Below, piece by piece: positions 7,763 to 16,837 of a stretch of 56,601 nt of DNA. The notes beneath the pieces were generated by a model. The model searched no databases and had not been told where the DNA came from. It saw only the letters and a list, made by a program, of their open reading frames with translations. The stretch lies in contig DATAXP010000005.1 of NCBI GenBank assembly GCA_036272935.1, positions 1 through 56,601 of the forward strand. The letters run 5' to 3'. Position 1 is the first letter of the stretch. Each line of letters opens with the position of its first letter. The position numbers were made by a program, and so were the translations under genes. This DNA is from DATAXP01 sp036272935 (lineage in GTDB: Bacteria > Planctomycetota > Planctomycetia > Pirellulales > PNKZ01).

Positions 7763-9127
7763 CTAGCTCAGCAGGCCAGCTACCGGCGAGCCGCCGTCGA
7801 CGATGCGGATCGGCCGACCGATCGGGCTCATGTATTCCTTGGCCGCGTCGATCCCCAGGCATTTGTAGATCGTCTGGAACAGGTCCTTCTCGGACACCGG
7901 GCTATCGACCACTTCGTCGCCGCCGGGGCTTGTCTCGCCGTACACCTGGCCGACCTGGATGCCCGCGCCGGCCAGTACCATGTTGAATGCCCGCGGGTAG
8001 TGATCGCGGCCGCCGCGCGGGTTGACGCGAGGCGTGCGGCCGAACTCGCCCATCCACACGACCAACGTGCGATCCAGCATCCCGCGCTGCCGCAGGTCTT
8101 CGATGAGTGCGGCGGTCGGGAGGTCCATCGCTTCGCACAGCCGGCGATGCGCGGGAAAGTTGTCCTGGTGCGAATCCCAATTCGGCAGGTTCACCTCGAC
8201 AAACGTCACGCCGCGCTCGACCAGCCGGCGGGCCATCAGGCAACCGGCAGCAAAGTCGCCGGGGTTGGGGCCGCGCATGCCGCCAGGATTCGGCGGCCGC
8301 GAATCGCGAGGTGCGCCGCTGATGCCGTAGGCTTTGCGAACATGCTCCGGCTCGCGGCTCAGGTCGAACGCTTCCATCTCCGGGCTGAGTACCATCTGCG
8401 ACGCCTGCTCGTACATCTTGCGATGGTCGGCCGCCAACGAGGCCAGCGAGCCGTCGTCCGTCGTCCCTTCGAGCCGATCGAGCAGCGCCAGCCGCGACTG
8501 GTAGCGCCGCGATTCGGTCGTCGGTTTGCTGTTCTCGGGGGGGCGCTGGGCGGACTGCATCACCAGCGGATCGAACTCGTTGCCGAGCAAGCCGCCGGTG
8601 CCGGCGTTCTGTCCTTGCCCGATCCGCACGAACGACGGCAACTGGCTGGCGACATCGCCGATCTCCTTGGCCACGACCGAGCCGAGCGTCGGATGCCGCA
8701 CGGTGGCGCTGGGGACATACGCCGTGTGCATCAGGAAGCTAGCCAGTTGATGCTCGCCGATTTTGGTCGACATCGAACGGACGACCGCCAACTGGTCGGC
8801 GATCCGCGCCAGATGCGGCAGGTTGTCGGCGAAGATCGTGCCGGGGACGTTGGTCGAGATCGCCCCGGTTTCGCCGGCGTTCTCGTGGTTCGGCTTGGGG
8901 TCGAACGTCTCGAACTGGCTGGGTCCGCCGGGCATCCACAGCAGGATGCACGCCATGCCGCGCTGCCGCATGTCGGCGGCGCTAACAGCCAGCGCGTCGG
9001 TCCAACTCAGCGCCCCAGCGGCCAAACCGCTCGCCGCAACGCCGCGCAGAAAATGCCGCCGGCCGATCGCGTGGCCGCCGCGGACTGTCAGACCTAAATG
9101 ATGTTGGAGCATAAGTAAATATTCCAT
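7763..9127 (-). CDS. DUF1501 family Tat-exported protein
   Basis: Protein of 454 aa in the sulfatase-fold DUF1501 family, greatly expanded in planctomycetes. The N-terminus carries a twin-arginine signal (GRRHFLRGVAASGLAAGALS). Family motifs are ILLWMPGGPSQFETFDPKP, HQLASFLMHTAY, NWDSHQDNF, VVWMGEFGRTPRVNPRGGRD and HYPRAFNMVLAGAGI. The ATG at 9127 (MEYLLMLQHHLG) was chosen. The upstream in-frame ATG at 9184 would add 19 residues encoded by a family D repeat. It lies directly downstream of a DUF1549/DUF1553 gene on the same strand, the standard pairing. Its biochemical role is unknown. Confidence 0.93.
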   Translation of the reverse strand: MEYLLMLQHHLGLTVRGGHAIGRRHFLRGVAASGLAAGALSWTDALAVSAADMRQRGMACILLWMPGGPSQFETFDPKPNHENAGETGAISTNVPGTIFADNLPHLARIADQLAVVRSMSTKIGEHQLASFLMHTAYVPSATVRHPTLGSVVAKEIGDVASQLPSFVRIGQGQNAGTGGLLGNEFDPLVMQSAQRPPENSKPTTESRRYQSRLALLDRLEGTTDDGSLASLAADHRKMYEQASQMVLSPEMEAFDLSREPEHVRKAYGISGAPRDSRPPNPGGMRGPNPGDFAAGCLMARRLVERGVTFVEVNLPNWDSHQDNFPAHRRLCEAMDLPTAALIEDLRQRGMLDRTLVVWMGEFGRTPRVNPRGGRDHYPRAFNMVLAGAGIQVGQVYGETSPGGDEVVDSPVSEKDLFQTIYKCLGIDAAKEYMSPIGRPIRIVDGGSPVAGLLS

Positions 9128-9133
9128 TGGTTT

Positions 9134-9230
9134 CCCTCTCCCCTTGCGGGAGAGGGTTTGAGTGAGGGGGCGAGGTTGGTACACGCTTCATTCCCCCTCA
9201 CCCCGGCCCTCTCCCGCGGCGGGGAGAGGG
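9134..9230. repeat. Family D two-armed inverted repeat
   Basis: Two arms (9134-9170 and 9193-9230), each with its own hairpin (CCCTCTCCC facing GGGAGAGGG), can also pair with one another through GAGTGAGGGGG and CCCCCTCACCCC. It fills the gap between the DUF1549 and DUF1501 genes. A second family member lies at 12743-12871. Confidence 0.9.
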
Positions 9231-9257
9231 AGATTCGTAAGGCGGCAATCAGCAGCA

Positions 9258-10937
9258 TCAATTCCGTTGCAAGAATTCCGTTCGGTTCAAAAGCGTCCAC
9301 AGCACGTCCTCGATCCCCGCGGCGCGGCTATCGGCCGCGGCGATGTGAACGACGCAGATCGTTAGCTCCTCGTTACTGGGCTCGCGGGCCAGCACGCGCA
9401 GGAACAACTCAACCACGGCCTGCTCGTTATCGTCGCCGGCGTTGTGCAGCGCCTCGGCCGCCACGCTCTGTGGCGAGTCAGCGCTGATGGCTGGAGCGAA
9501 TTGCCGAGAGTTCATCAGCGCCAGCGCTTGCGGGATCGAGCCAGCGACCGTCTCGCGCCGCACGCTCGGATCGTAGCCGAAGACTTGGCCGAATTGCGAC
9601 CGCGGGCTATTCAGGTACCGGAACACCTGCGCTCCGGGAGCTCCGCCGAATGTACGGATCGAACCCGGCGACATGGCCAGCGCCTGGGCCAGGCAGTCGT
9701 ACACCACGTCACTCCGCAGCCGGTACGAGCAATTTGCCAGGAAAGGCGTCTCGTTGGGGTTGCGGCGCGGGCGGCTCTCGCGAGCATAGGCGTCGGTGGC
9801 CATGATCGTGCGGAACAACCATTTTACATCGTAGCCGTGGGCCGTGAACTGGGCGGCCAGCAGGTCGAACGTCTTGGGGGCCGAGCAGGGACGGTCGACG
9901 CTGAGGTCGTCGACCGGCTCCTGGAATCCTTCGCCCACCAGCTCGCTCCACAGCCGGTTGACCATCGCCTTGGCAAACCACGGATTGTCGGGCGAGGCGA
10001 GCCAATCGGCTAGCTTCGCGCGCCGCTCTTCGTCCTTGGTACCGATGGGCAGCGTGTCGCCGGTGGCGAAAAACTTCGGGGCGATCATCTTGCCTTCGGC
10101 CGATGGGTTTTTCAGGTCGGGCATGTAGTGCTCGAGCGTGGCGCGGCGCATCGTTGCGGGGCGGAAGGCGATGCCGCCGGAGTCGATCGAATCGATCTCG
10201 AAGCCGCGCTGCTGGCCGTTCACTCGGATCGGCCGCAGACCGATCCGCGGAAAGAACGCCGCAAACTGGTGGAACTCTTCGCGCTTCCAATGGTCGAGTG
10301 GATGGTCGTGGCACTGGGCGCAGGCGATCTGCACCCCCATGAAGACCCGCGACATCTCAGCGGCGACGTTGGCGGTATCGACCTCCTGGGCCATGAACAT
10401 CGCCGTCTCGCCGCGCTCGCCGACGTTGCCGCTGGCAACGATGAACTGTTTGGCGATTTTGTCCCACGACTGGTTGGTGTTGAACGCCTCGGACAAGAAA
10501 TTGTCGACCGCGCCGTAGCCGTACAGTGCCCGATCGCTGGCCCGACGATAGAAGATCACATCGCGCCAGTAGCGAGCCCAGTTCTCGCCATAGCGCGGAT
10601 CGGCCAGCAGTCGATCGACGAGCTGGCCGCGCTTGTCGGCCGAGGGATCGAGCGTGAACATCGCAATCTCGGTCGGCGTGGGCAGCGTGCCCACCAGGTC
10701 GAGATACACCCGACGCAAAAATGCCTGGTCGCCGGTCGCGGGAGCCAGCTTCGATTGAACTTCGGACGTCGAAAAGCCAAGCTCGTCGGCCAGGCCGCGG
10801 TCGACCTGCTTCGAGACGTTGCTGTCGCCGGCTGGCACCTTGCCGTCTGACGTTGTCGAGCGGGTGGCGGCGACGGCCGGGAGTGCCAGCGCCAGCAAGG
10901 TAAATACGACGCGGGGCGAGTTGGATCGGGCCTTCAT
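9258..10937 (-). CDS. DUF1549/DUF1553 domain protein
   Basis: Protein of 559 aa from the ATG at 10937, which has GAGGTG about 8 bases upstream. The signal peptide is the hydrophobic VVFTLLALALPAVAA. DUF1549 occupies the first half (LRRVYLDLVGTLPTPTEI, RYGENWARYWRDVIFYR, and the cytochrome-like CAQCHDHPLDHWKREEF). DUF1553 occupies the second half (NPWFAKAMVNRLWSELVGEG, then DVKWLFRTIMATDAY and a C-terminal NRTEFLQRN). These planctomycete proteins are exported and paired with DUF1501 proteins. A role in complex polysaccharide use is often proposed but unproven. Confidence 0.93.
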   Translation of the reverse strand: MKARSNSPRVVFTLLALALPAVAATRSTTSDGKVPAGDSNVSKQVDRGLADELGFSTSEVQSKLAPATGDQAFLRRVYLDLVGTLPTPTEIAMFTLDPSADKRGQLVDRLLADPRYGENWARYWRDVIFYRRASDRALYGYGAVDNFLSEAFNTNQSWDKIAKQFIVASGNVGERGETAMFMAQEVDTANVAAEMSRVFMGVQIACAQCHDHPLDHWKREEFHQFAAFFPRIGLRPIRVNGQQRGFEIDSIDSGGIAFRPATMRRATLEHYMPDLKNPSAEGKMIAPKFFATGDTLPIGTKDEERRAKLADWLASPDNPWFAKAMVNRLWSELVGEGFQEPVDDLSVDRPCSAPKTFDLLAAQFTAHGYDVKWLFRTIMATDAYARESRPRRNPNETPFLANCSYRLRSDVVYDCLAQALAMSPGSIRTFGGAPGAQVFRYLNSPRSQFGQVFGYDPSVRRETVAGSIPQALALMNSRQFAPAISADSPQSVAAEALHNAGDDNEQAVVELFLRVLAREPSNEELTICVVHIAAADSRAAGIEDVLWTLLNRTEFLQRN

Positions 10938-11037
10938 GGTGAAAACACCTCGATACGTGCCGAGCACGGCAGACAACCCCGTGTCACGGAACATCTAACC
11001 CGGGGGCCGAGGGAAAGTTTCGCGACAGAAAACTACC

Positions 11038-12663
11038 CTACCAGGGCTTGCCAGCTTTCCTGGTCCCGCACAGCGAGACGTCGATTCCCAACTCCTTGGC
11101 CATCGACGCTTTGGCCAGCAGGGCCGTGTCTGCCTCGGCTTCGCCATTGGCGTAGGCAACCTGGATATGGTTGCTCTTGTGGCGGGCCATCATCTGGTCG
11201 CGACTTACACCATAAGTCACCGCATGCATGATCGGCCACTGCGGCGTGGTGGCTTGCCAACGACGCTGGGTTTCGGCCTCGGGCAGCTCGACGACCCCGG
11301 CCCGCCCCAGGTCCATTCGCAGCCGGCCGTCGTCAATATAAATACGCGACCAGACGATCTCGCCCGGCTTCGAAATTCCCTTCAGCGTGCCACCCCCCAG
11401 GCGAAAGTACATCGGCGGCTGGCGTTCACTGCTGGCCCCCGCCCAGCCACCGATGAAATGAGCCGGCGGGGCAGAGCCGCTGATGAGCAACACCCACACG
11501 TAATCGCTCACGGTGCCCGAGCGGTCCACGTCCCCCCACCGCAGGTCGTGCAACGTGCTCTCGACCGGCTGGCGCAACTCGCGATGCACCCGGTAGGTCA
11601 GCAAGCCGTCGAGCCCCGCGCATTCGTCCACCTCGTTGAAGTGCGGCAGCGGCTGACCGTCGTACAGCACGCGGCCATCGCGGCGGCTGGCCACCGGCGG
11701 TCGGTCGCTGTTGTTGAGTATTCCTTCGGCCAGGTCGCTGGCCGGCAGCAGGTCCTTAAGTCCCTGCTGGTACTGGATGCCAATGCAAGCGCAGCCGAAC
11801 TCGTCGGCGATGCGCACCGCGGCGATGTACATCTTGCACTGCTGGTGAATCTGCTCGTCGGTCAGCTCGCGCTCGGGATCGCTGCCGGTAACGAAGCGCA
11901 TGCCGCGCTCGTCGAGCCAGCGGCGCACGGCACGGGCCTCGTCGTCGCTGGTTTGCGTCGTCTCGTAATAGAGTGCCGACTGGCTGAGCCGCTCTTTGTA
12001 GACGCTGGTGGCGTGGAGCAGTTCGTCGGGAATGATGGCGTTGTACATCCCCATACACCCCTCGTCGAACACGCCGAGGATCGCCTTGGTGCGCTGCAAC
12101 TCCTCGGCCAGGCGTCGCCCCGTGCGGCGAATTTCCTTCGGCACCCACACTTCCTCGAGCGGCACGACATGATCGGCTGCGTGCTTCACGCGCCCTTTGC
12201 GCAGCCAGCGGCGCAGGCCGCGGGTGAAAAAGTCGTCGGTGAAATCTTCACTCCACAAGGTCGAGTACTTCACCCCCGCCTTGGTCAGCGAGCCGTTGAG
12301 GTTGAGCATGCCGACCAGCCCCGGCCAGGTGCCCGACCAATTGGCCACGGTGAGGATCGGTCCGCGGTGCGAGATTAGCCCGGCGAGCACGTGATGCGAA
12401 TACTGCCACACGGCTTCCGCGACAATGAGCGGTGCGTCGGGATCGATGCCGGCGAACACGCGCATGCCTTCATGTTGCGAGGCGATGAAACCGTGGCCTT
12501 CCTCGGGCTTGAACGGATGGGCTCGCTCGATCGTGTATCCCTGGGCGGCAACCGCCTGGGCCAGGGCGCGTTCCATGTCTTGCTGGGCGGGCCAGCAGGT
12601 GCGGTTGGCACTGGGTCGCAGGTCGCCGCTGGCGACCTGCAGCACGCGATGCTTGTTCTTCAC
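11038..12663 (-). CDS. L-fucose isomerase-like protein
   Basis: Protein of 541 aa from a GTG start. It resembles large planctomycete proteins annotated as fucose isomerases (ketol-isomerases converting L-fucose to L-fuculose). Visible conserved stretches are SGDLRPSANRTCWPAQQDME near the N-terminus, IVAEAVWQYSHHVLAGLISH, ILTVANWSGTWPGLVGMLN and LTKAGVKYSTLWSEDFTD. The GTG was kept because the first 30 residues look conserved. No fucose catabolic partner (kinase, aldolase, transporter) lies next to it, so the substrate is uncertain. The family call is from memory of the sequence pattern. Confidence 0.6.
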   Translation of the reverse strand: MKNKHRVLQVASGDLRPSANRTCWPAQQDMERALAQAVAAQGYTIERAHPFKPEEGHGFIASQHEGMRVFAGIDPDAPLIVAEAVWQYSHHVLAGLISHRGPILTVANWSGTWPGLVGMLNLNGSLTKAGVKYSTLWSEDFTDDFFTRGLRRWLRKGRVKHAADHVVPLEEVWVPKEIRRTGRRLAEELQRTKAILGVFDEGCMGMYNAIIPDELLHATSVYKERLSQSALYYETTQTSDDEARAVRRWLDERGMRFVTGSDPERELTDEQIHQQCKMYIAAVRIADEFGCACIGIQYQQGLKDLLPASDLAEGILNNSDRPPVASRRDGRVLYDGQPLPHFNEVDECAGLDGLLTYRVHRELRQPVESTLHDLRWGDVDRSGTVSDYVWVLLISGSAPPAHFIGGWAGASSERQPPMYFRLGGGTLKGISKPGEIVWSRIYIDDGRLRMDLGRAGVVELPEAETQRRWQATTPQWPIMHAVTYGVSRDQMMARHKSNHIQVAYANGEAEADTALLAKASMAKELGIDVSLCGTRKAGKPW

Positions 12664-12742
12664 GGGTGGTACGTTGGCGGTGAACGGAGATTTGAGGGGC
12701 CTATGCAGTTTAGTTAGCGGGCCTGCCCGCCGCGACGCGCAC

Positions 12743-12871
12743 CGCCCTTCTCCCTTTGGGAGAAGGTGCCCGAAGGGCGGATGAGGGTGAGGCGGGATGG
12801 ATGGCGAGTACCCAGCTCACCCTCACCCGGCCGCCGCGGCGGCGGCCACCCTCTCCCGAAGGGCGAGGGTC
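12743..12871. repeat. Family D two-armed inverted repeat, second copy
   Basis: Left arm 12743-12791 contains a CTTCTCCC/GGGAGAAG hairpin and GATGAGGGTGAG. Right arm 12816-12866 contains CTCACCCTCACC, a GCCGCCGCGGCGGC palindrome and CCCTCTCCCGAAGGGCG. It lies in the 287-base gap between the divergent fucose-isomerase-like gene and vgrG. I see nothing else definite in that gap. Confidence 0.85.
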
Positions 12872-12950
12872 ATTTTTCAGGCAACCATTTTGGCCGTGCT
12901 TCGATAATCGTTCGTGGCAAGCCTTCGGCACAGGCACCAGGGAGCGAACC

Positions 12951-15284
12951 GTGAGCACCGTCACCGACACCAATACCGACACCAGTGTCCATTCGCAGGC
13001 CCAGCGCCATCTCACCATCGAGACGCCGCTGCCGCAGACGAACGGCGAGGACGCGCTGCTGCTCGAGGGATTCGGTGGCGTGGAGATGATGTCGCGGCCG
13101 TTTGCCTATCAGCTCAATCTCGCTTCCTCCACCAGCGAAGTGACCGGGGAGCAGATCGTCGGCAAGAACGTCACGTTCAGCGTCGACGATTTGCGGGGGC
13201 AGACCCGGCACTTCAACGGCTACGTGAGCCGGTTCGCGTACTCGGGGCAGAACGGTCGGTTGCAGACGTACATGGCCGAGGTGGTGCCGTGGCTGTGGTT
13301 CCTCACGCGCACCACCGATTGCCGGAGCTTCGAGAAGAAAACCACGCCCGAGATCATCAAGGCGATCTTCGACAAGGACGTGTACAAGACGCTGCGCTCG
13401 CAGATGAACGACGCCACCGGCTACGAACTGCAGCTCACCGACAAGAAGAAGGACGGCAACCCCAAGTACCCGACGCGCGAATACTGTGCCCAGTACAACG
13501 AGAGCGATTTCAATTTCGTCTCGCGGCTGATGGAAGAGGAAGGGATCTGCTACTTCTTCAAGCACGACCAGGGGCAGCACAAGCTGATCGTCACCGACAA
13601 GGTTGATGCCTACTACCAGTCGAACGACACCACGTTCGACTTCGGCAACCAGTCGCAAGTGCGCGACTACGAGACGAACTTGCTGAGCCTGCGCCGCCGG
13701 CACGAGTTCCGGCCCGGTCGCTGCTCGCAGGCTGACTTTAACGAGGAGCTGCCGCAGCAGGACTTGCAAACCAGCCGGAGTACGAAGCTCTCGATCGGCG
13801 ACAACCAAAGCTGCGAAGTGTACGAGTTCCCCGGCTACTACGCCGACCGCGGCGAAGGGGAAAAGCTGACCGACGTCCGCATCGAAGAGCAAGAGGCGGC
13901 GACCGAAGTGCTCGAAGCCAGCGGCAGCTCGCGCTGGCTGGGGCCGGGCGTGAAGATCGTGCTCAATGCCGCGGCGCTCGGCGCCAACGGCAATGCCACC
14001 GATGACAGCTACGTGGTGACGCGCATCCTGCACAACGCGCACGTCGGTGCCGACTACCAGGCCGGCAACGGCGGCGCGGCCGGAGGTGGGTCAGGCGGCG
14101 GCTCGGGCGCCGCGGTCTACAGCAACACGTTCTCCTGCATCACCAGCACGTTGGTCTGCCGGCCGTCGCGCGTCACACCCAAGCCCCATGTGTACGGCGC
14201 CCAATCGGCCATCGTCGTCGGTCCGGACAAGAGCGACGGTGCATCGACCGACGCCGAAGAGATTTATCCCGACGATCAGGGGCGCGTGCGCATTCGCTTC
14301 CACTGGGATCGCACTGCAAAGACGAATAACACCGGCTCGTGCTGGAGCCGCGTCGCCCAGCTATGGGCCGGGGCGCAGTGGGGGGCAATGTTCCTGCCGC
14401 GCGTGGGACACGAAGTGATCGTCGAGTTCCTCGACGGCGATGTCGATCGGCCGGTGATCGTCGGCCACGTGTACAACGGCAGCAACAAGCCCCCCTACGA
14501 TTTGCCCACCTACAAGACGCTGTCGTGCATCAAGAGCAACAGTAGCAAGGGAGGCGGCGGCTTCAACGAGCTGCGCTTCGACGATAAGAAAGGGAAAGAG
14601 CAGGTCTTCATCCACGCCCAGAATCGCATGGACGTGCGCGTGGGCGGCACGCTGTTCGAGACGACCGGCGGCGATCGGCATGAGTCGATCGGCGTGCCGG
14701 CCGACGATAGCGACAAACCGGGAGGCAACCATCGCGTCACCGTCGGCGGCGACCATGACCTGGCGATCGGCTCCAACATGTTTGCCGAGATCGCTAAGAA
14801 CCTGAATCAAACGGTCCACGGCGACGTGAACGAAAGTTTCGAGGGAGCGCAATCGACCATCGTCGGCACGACGATGCAGCTCAACGCACAGCAGATCACG
14901 TTCGAGGCTTCTGAAACGATCACGTTCAAGGTCGGCGGGAACTTTGTTCAGATCAGCTCCGTCGGAGTGACCATCGTCGGCGACAGCGTGCTGATCAACA
15001 GCGGTGGCGTGCCCGTGGGGGCGGACGCCGGCGACGTGACGTTGCCGCTGCTGGCCGCGGTCGCCGATAGCGGCAAGCCGGGAGCACTCAATGGGTCGGG
15101 CTCTGGCGGAGCGCCGCAGCAACGCGAGCAAGTTATCGTACCAATACAAACCGCCGACGGTGTCGTAGTGCCGAACACCGCCTCGGACGAACCGTCCGGC
15201 GACAGCACGCCGAACTTCCCGCCGAACCCCAATCCGTTACCCCCGCCGTTTCCGCCACCGCCGGGATCGTCCGGCGGCGAGTGA
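12951..15284 (+). CDS. vgrG: Type VI secretion tip protein VgrG (first copy)
   Basis: VgrG trimers form the puncturing spike of the T6SS tube. This copy has 777 aa from GTG 12951, chosen because AGGGAG ends 6 bases upstream. The gp27-like region covers about residues 25-370 (HFNGYVSRFAYSGQNGRLQ, WLWFLTRTTDCRSF, FNFVSRLMEEEGICYFF). A Gly/Ser-rich linker near residue 375 leads into the gp5 OB-fold (YPDDQGRVRIRFHWDR, GAMFLPRVGHEVIVEFLDGD, RPVIVGHVYN). The C-terminal needle region follows and ends in a proline-rich tail (PNPLPPPFPPPPG), unusual for a spike tip. The PAAR gene begins 46 bases downstream. Confidence 0.95.
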   Translation: MSTVTDTNTDTSVHSQAQRHLTIETPLPQTNGEDALLLEGFGGVEMMSRPFAYQLNLASSTSEVTGEQIVGKNVTFSVDDLRGQTRHFNGYVSRFAYSGQNGRLQTYMAEVVPWLWFLTRTTDCRSFEKKTTPEIIKAIFDKDVYKTLRSQMNDATGYELQLTDKKKDGNPKYPTREYCAQYNESDFNFVSRLMEEEGICYFFKHDQGQHKLIVTDKVDAYYQSNDTTFDFGNQSQVRDYETNLLSLRRRHEFRPGRCSQADFNEELPQQDLQTSRSTKLSIGDNQSCEVYEFPGYYADRGEGEKLTDVRIEEQEAATEVLEASGSSRWLGPGVKIVLNAAALGANGNATDDSYVVTRILHNAHVGADYQAGNGGAAGGGSGGGSGAAVYSNTFSCITSTLVCRPSRVTPKPHVYGAQSAIVVGPDKSDGASTDAEEIYPDDQGRVRIRFHWDRTAKTNNTGSCWSRVAQLWAGAQWGAMFLPRVGHEVIVEFLDGDVDRPVIVGHVYNGSNKPPYDLPTYKTLSCIKSNSSKGGGGFNELRFDDKKGKEQVFIHAQNRMDVRVGGTLFETTGGDRHESIGVPADDSDKPGGNHRVTVGGDHDLAIGSNMFAEIAKNLNQTVHGDVNESFEGAQSTIVGTTMQLNAQQITFEASETITFKVGGNFVQISSVGVTIVGDSVLINSGGVPVGADAGDVTLPLLAAVADSGKPGALNGSGSGGAPQQREQVIVPIQTADGVVVPNTASDEPSGDSTPNFPPNPNPLPPPFPPPPGSSGGE

Positions 15285-15330
15285 ATCAACCGTCCGACTC
15301 TAGGCTTGTAAATTTCGATAGGAGCATTTC

Positions 15331-15678
15331 ATGTTTCCCGCGGCACGCATCGGCGATCCGATCACGCACGACCTGACGGTTCCTTGCGGCGTCATCGCGC
15401 CGCCGGTGAACGGTCCGGCCCCCAACCCCGTGATGATCGAAATGATGCCGGCCGCTTACGTCACCTGCCAGGCGGTCTGCTCAGGGGTGATCGCGGCCGG
15501 GCTCGCGCATCCGCCGGTGCCGGGTCCGCAGCCGCCCATCGTGAAGGGTTCGACCACGGTGATGATCAACTTTCAATGGGCCGCCCGCTGGGCGCCCAGC
15601 GGCGACGTGGCCGGTTGTGGTGTGTTCCTGGGGATGCCGCCGTTGGCCGCGACACGCACGGTGCTGATCGGTGGGTGA
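15331..15678 (+). CDS. PAAR domain spike-tip protein
   Basis: Protein of 115 aa that probably sharpens the VgrG spike and connects cargo to it. It starts FPAARIGDPITHD, the usual opening of PAAR proteins. It continues with VKGSTTVMINFQWAAR and AGCGVFLGMPPLA, giving the short beta-hairpin repeats of the cone. It comprises little beyond the PAAR cone, so it is a tip rather than a PAAR-effector fusion. It sits between vgrG and the putative peptidase effector on the same strand. Confidence 0.88.
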   Translation: MFPAARIGDPITHDLTVPCGVIAPPVNGPAPNPVMIEMMPAAYVTCQAVCSGVIAAGLAHPPVPGPQPPIVKGSTTVMINFQWAARWAPSGDVAGCGVFLGMPPLAATRTVLIGG

Positions 15679-15697
15679 GAGCCTGTTGGAGTATTCG

Positions 15698-15769
15698 GTG
15701 CCACTGGCTGCTTGGCAGCCAGTGCTTTGGAAACCACAGCAACACTGGCAGACGAGCTGCCAGTGGCAC
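15698..15769. repeat. Family F two-armed inverted repeat
   Basis: Left arm 15698-15726 is a hairpin (CCACTGGCTGC/GGCAGCCAGTG). Right arm 15741-15769 is a second hairpin (CACTGGCA/TGCCAGTGG). The two arms can also pair. It fills the gap between the PAAR gene and the peptidase effector gene. A variant lies at 30444-30497. Confidence 0.88.
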
Positions 15770-15780
15770 GCAACATTGCC

Positions 15781-16713
15781 ATGAAAACGATCGTCGGAAA
15801 AATTGTCGCGGACGGCAGCCAACTGTGGGTGTGGGGTCCGTTGCCCGGCACGCCGGCTGCGCCTCGCCAATCACACGGCAACCGCGGCGGTTCGCGTGCT
15901 CCGCCGCAGCCGCAAGGCTGGCACCAGGCGGCCAATCCTGCCGCGGCAGTCAGCGCGTTTGAAACGACGATCACCGCCGCATTGCAACAGGTCGCCGACA
16001 CGCCGCTGGGTGCGTTCCTGATGGCCATTATCGGCACGAGCCCGCTGGCGGTGACGATCGTGCCGACGAACGACACCACGAATGCCGGCGCTTTGGCCGA
16101 CAACGGTCCTGCGGCGCGCACCAACGCCAATGGCTCAGCAGGCATTGGTTCGACGGTGCACGTGATCATTAATCCCAAGATCGACACACAAGGCATCGGC
16201 CTGCCTGCCATCCTGCTGCACGAGCTTGTCCACGCCTGGCGGCAGACGCGCGGGCGTTGGAACCCGACGCCGGCCCACGAGCTGTTGGGCACAGGGCTTT
16301 GGGACTCGACCAATGCCGATTCGGCGATGGATAACTGGGAAGAGTGGCTGGCCGTAGTCATCGAGAGTACATGGCGGGCGTCGCTGCCGAACATTAGTCG
16401 GGTGCGGGCCACCCATCAGCGGCCCGGATTCTTCGACGCCTTCGACACCGAGCACACGGGGCTCGCCTACGAAGACGGCATCCACGCACCGTGGGGCTCG
16501 GACTTGCCGACGCATCGAACCGCCAGCCAGGAATTTGTCGATCAGTGGGTGCTCGGCTTCTTTCGCCTGACCAGCGAAGAAGCGGAGTTGTTCAACCTGC
16601 TGGTCGTGCGGCGTGGCATTTGGTTCAATCCGTCGCGAGATTTTTGGTTTGAGAGCCGCGATCCGGCCCGCTTGCAGCGCTGGTCACGGCTCGTGACAGC
16701 GGGCCACCGATGA
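15781..16713 (+). CDS. Candidate T6SS effector with zinc-peptidase motif
   Basis: Protein of 310 aa from ATG 15781. The earlier in-frame start at 15712 lies inside the family F repeat and was rejected. The key feature is LLHELVHAWRQTRG, an HExxH zinc site at H147-E148-H151, followed by NWEEWLAVVIEST near residues 185-197, which may give the third Glu ligand. This layout resembles zincin effectors such as the M91 (NleD-like) group. There is no signal peptide. Its position after vgrG and PAAR genes suggests cargo of the spike. The C-terminal 90 residues are unrecognised. No obvious immunity gene follows: the next gene is vgrG. Confidence 0.72.
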   Translation: MKTIVGKIVADGSQLWVWGPLPGTPAAPRQSHGNRGGSRAPPQPQGWHQAANPAAAVSAFETTITAALQQVADTPLGAFLMAIIGTSPLAVTIVPTNDTTNAGALADNGPAARTNANGSAGIGSTVHVIINPKIDTQGIGLPAILLHELVHAWRQTRGRWNPTPAHELLGTGLWDSTNADSAMDNWEEWLAVVIESTWRASLPNISRVRATHQRPGFFDAFDTEHTGLAYEDGIHAPWGSDLPTHRTASQEFVDQWVLGFFRLTSEEAELFNLLVVRRGIWFNPSRDFWFESRDPARLQRWSRLVTAGHR

Positions 16714-16823
16714 TGGCGGTTCATTTCCGGCACGAGTGTGAGTAAGATAGTCGCGCCAGAAGAGGGCTGATGCCGCAGGATTCGCGGCCGACAGGCGATT
16801 TGAGGTCGGCAGTTTCCTGGTCC

Positions 16824-16830
16824 GGGGAGG
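16824..16830 (+). promoter_or_regulatory. Ribosome binding site setting the vgrG2 TTG start
   Basis: GGGGAGG lies 7 bases before TTG 16838. No ATG or GTG is available nearby in this frame, and family homology begins within about 10 residues of the TTG, so this site decides the start. Confidence 0.7.
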
Positions 16831-16837
16831 GCTTGCT

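Noticed and set aside
8000..10850. Long + strand open frames opposite the DUF1501 and DUF1549 genes
   Set aside because: GC-rich codon bias opens these frames. Both genes on the - strand have full family motifs.
12664..12950. Possible gene between the divergent fucose-isomerase-like and vgrG genes
   Set aside because: The open frames there are explained by the family D repeat.
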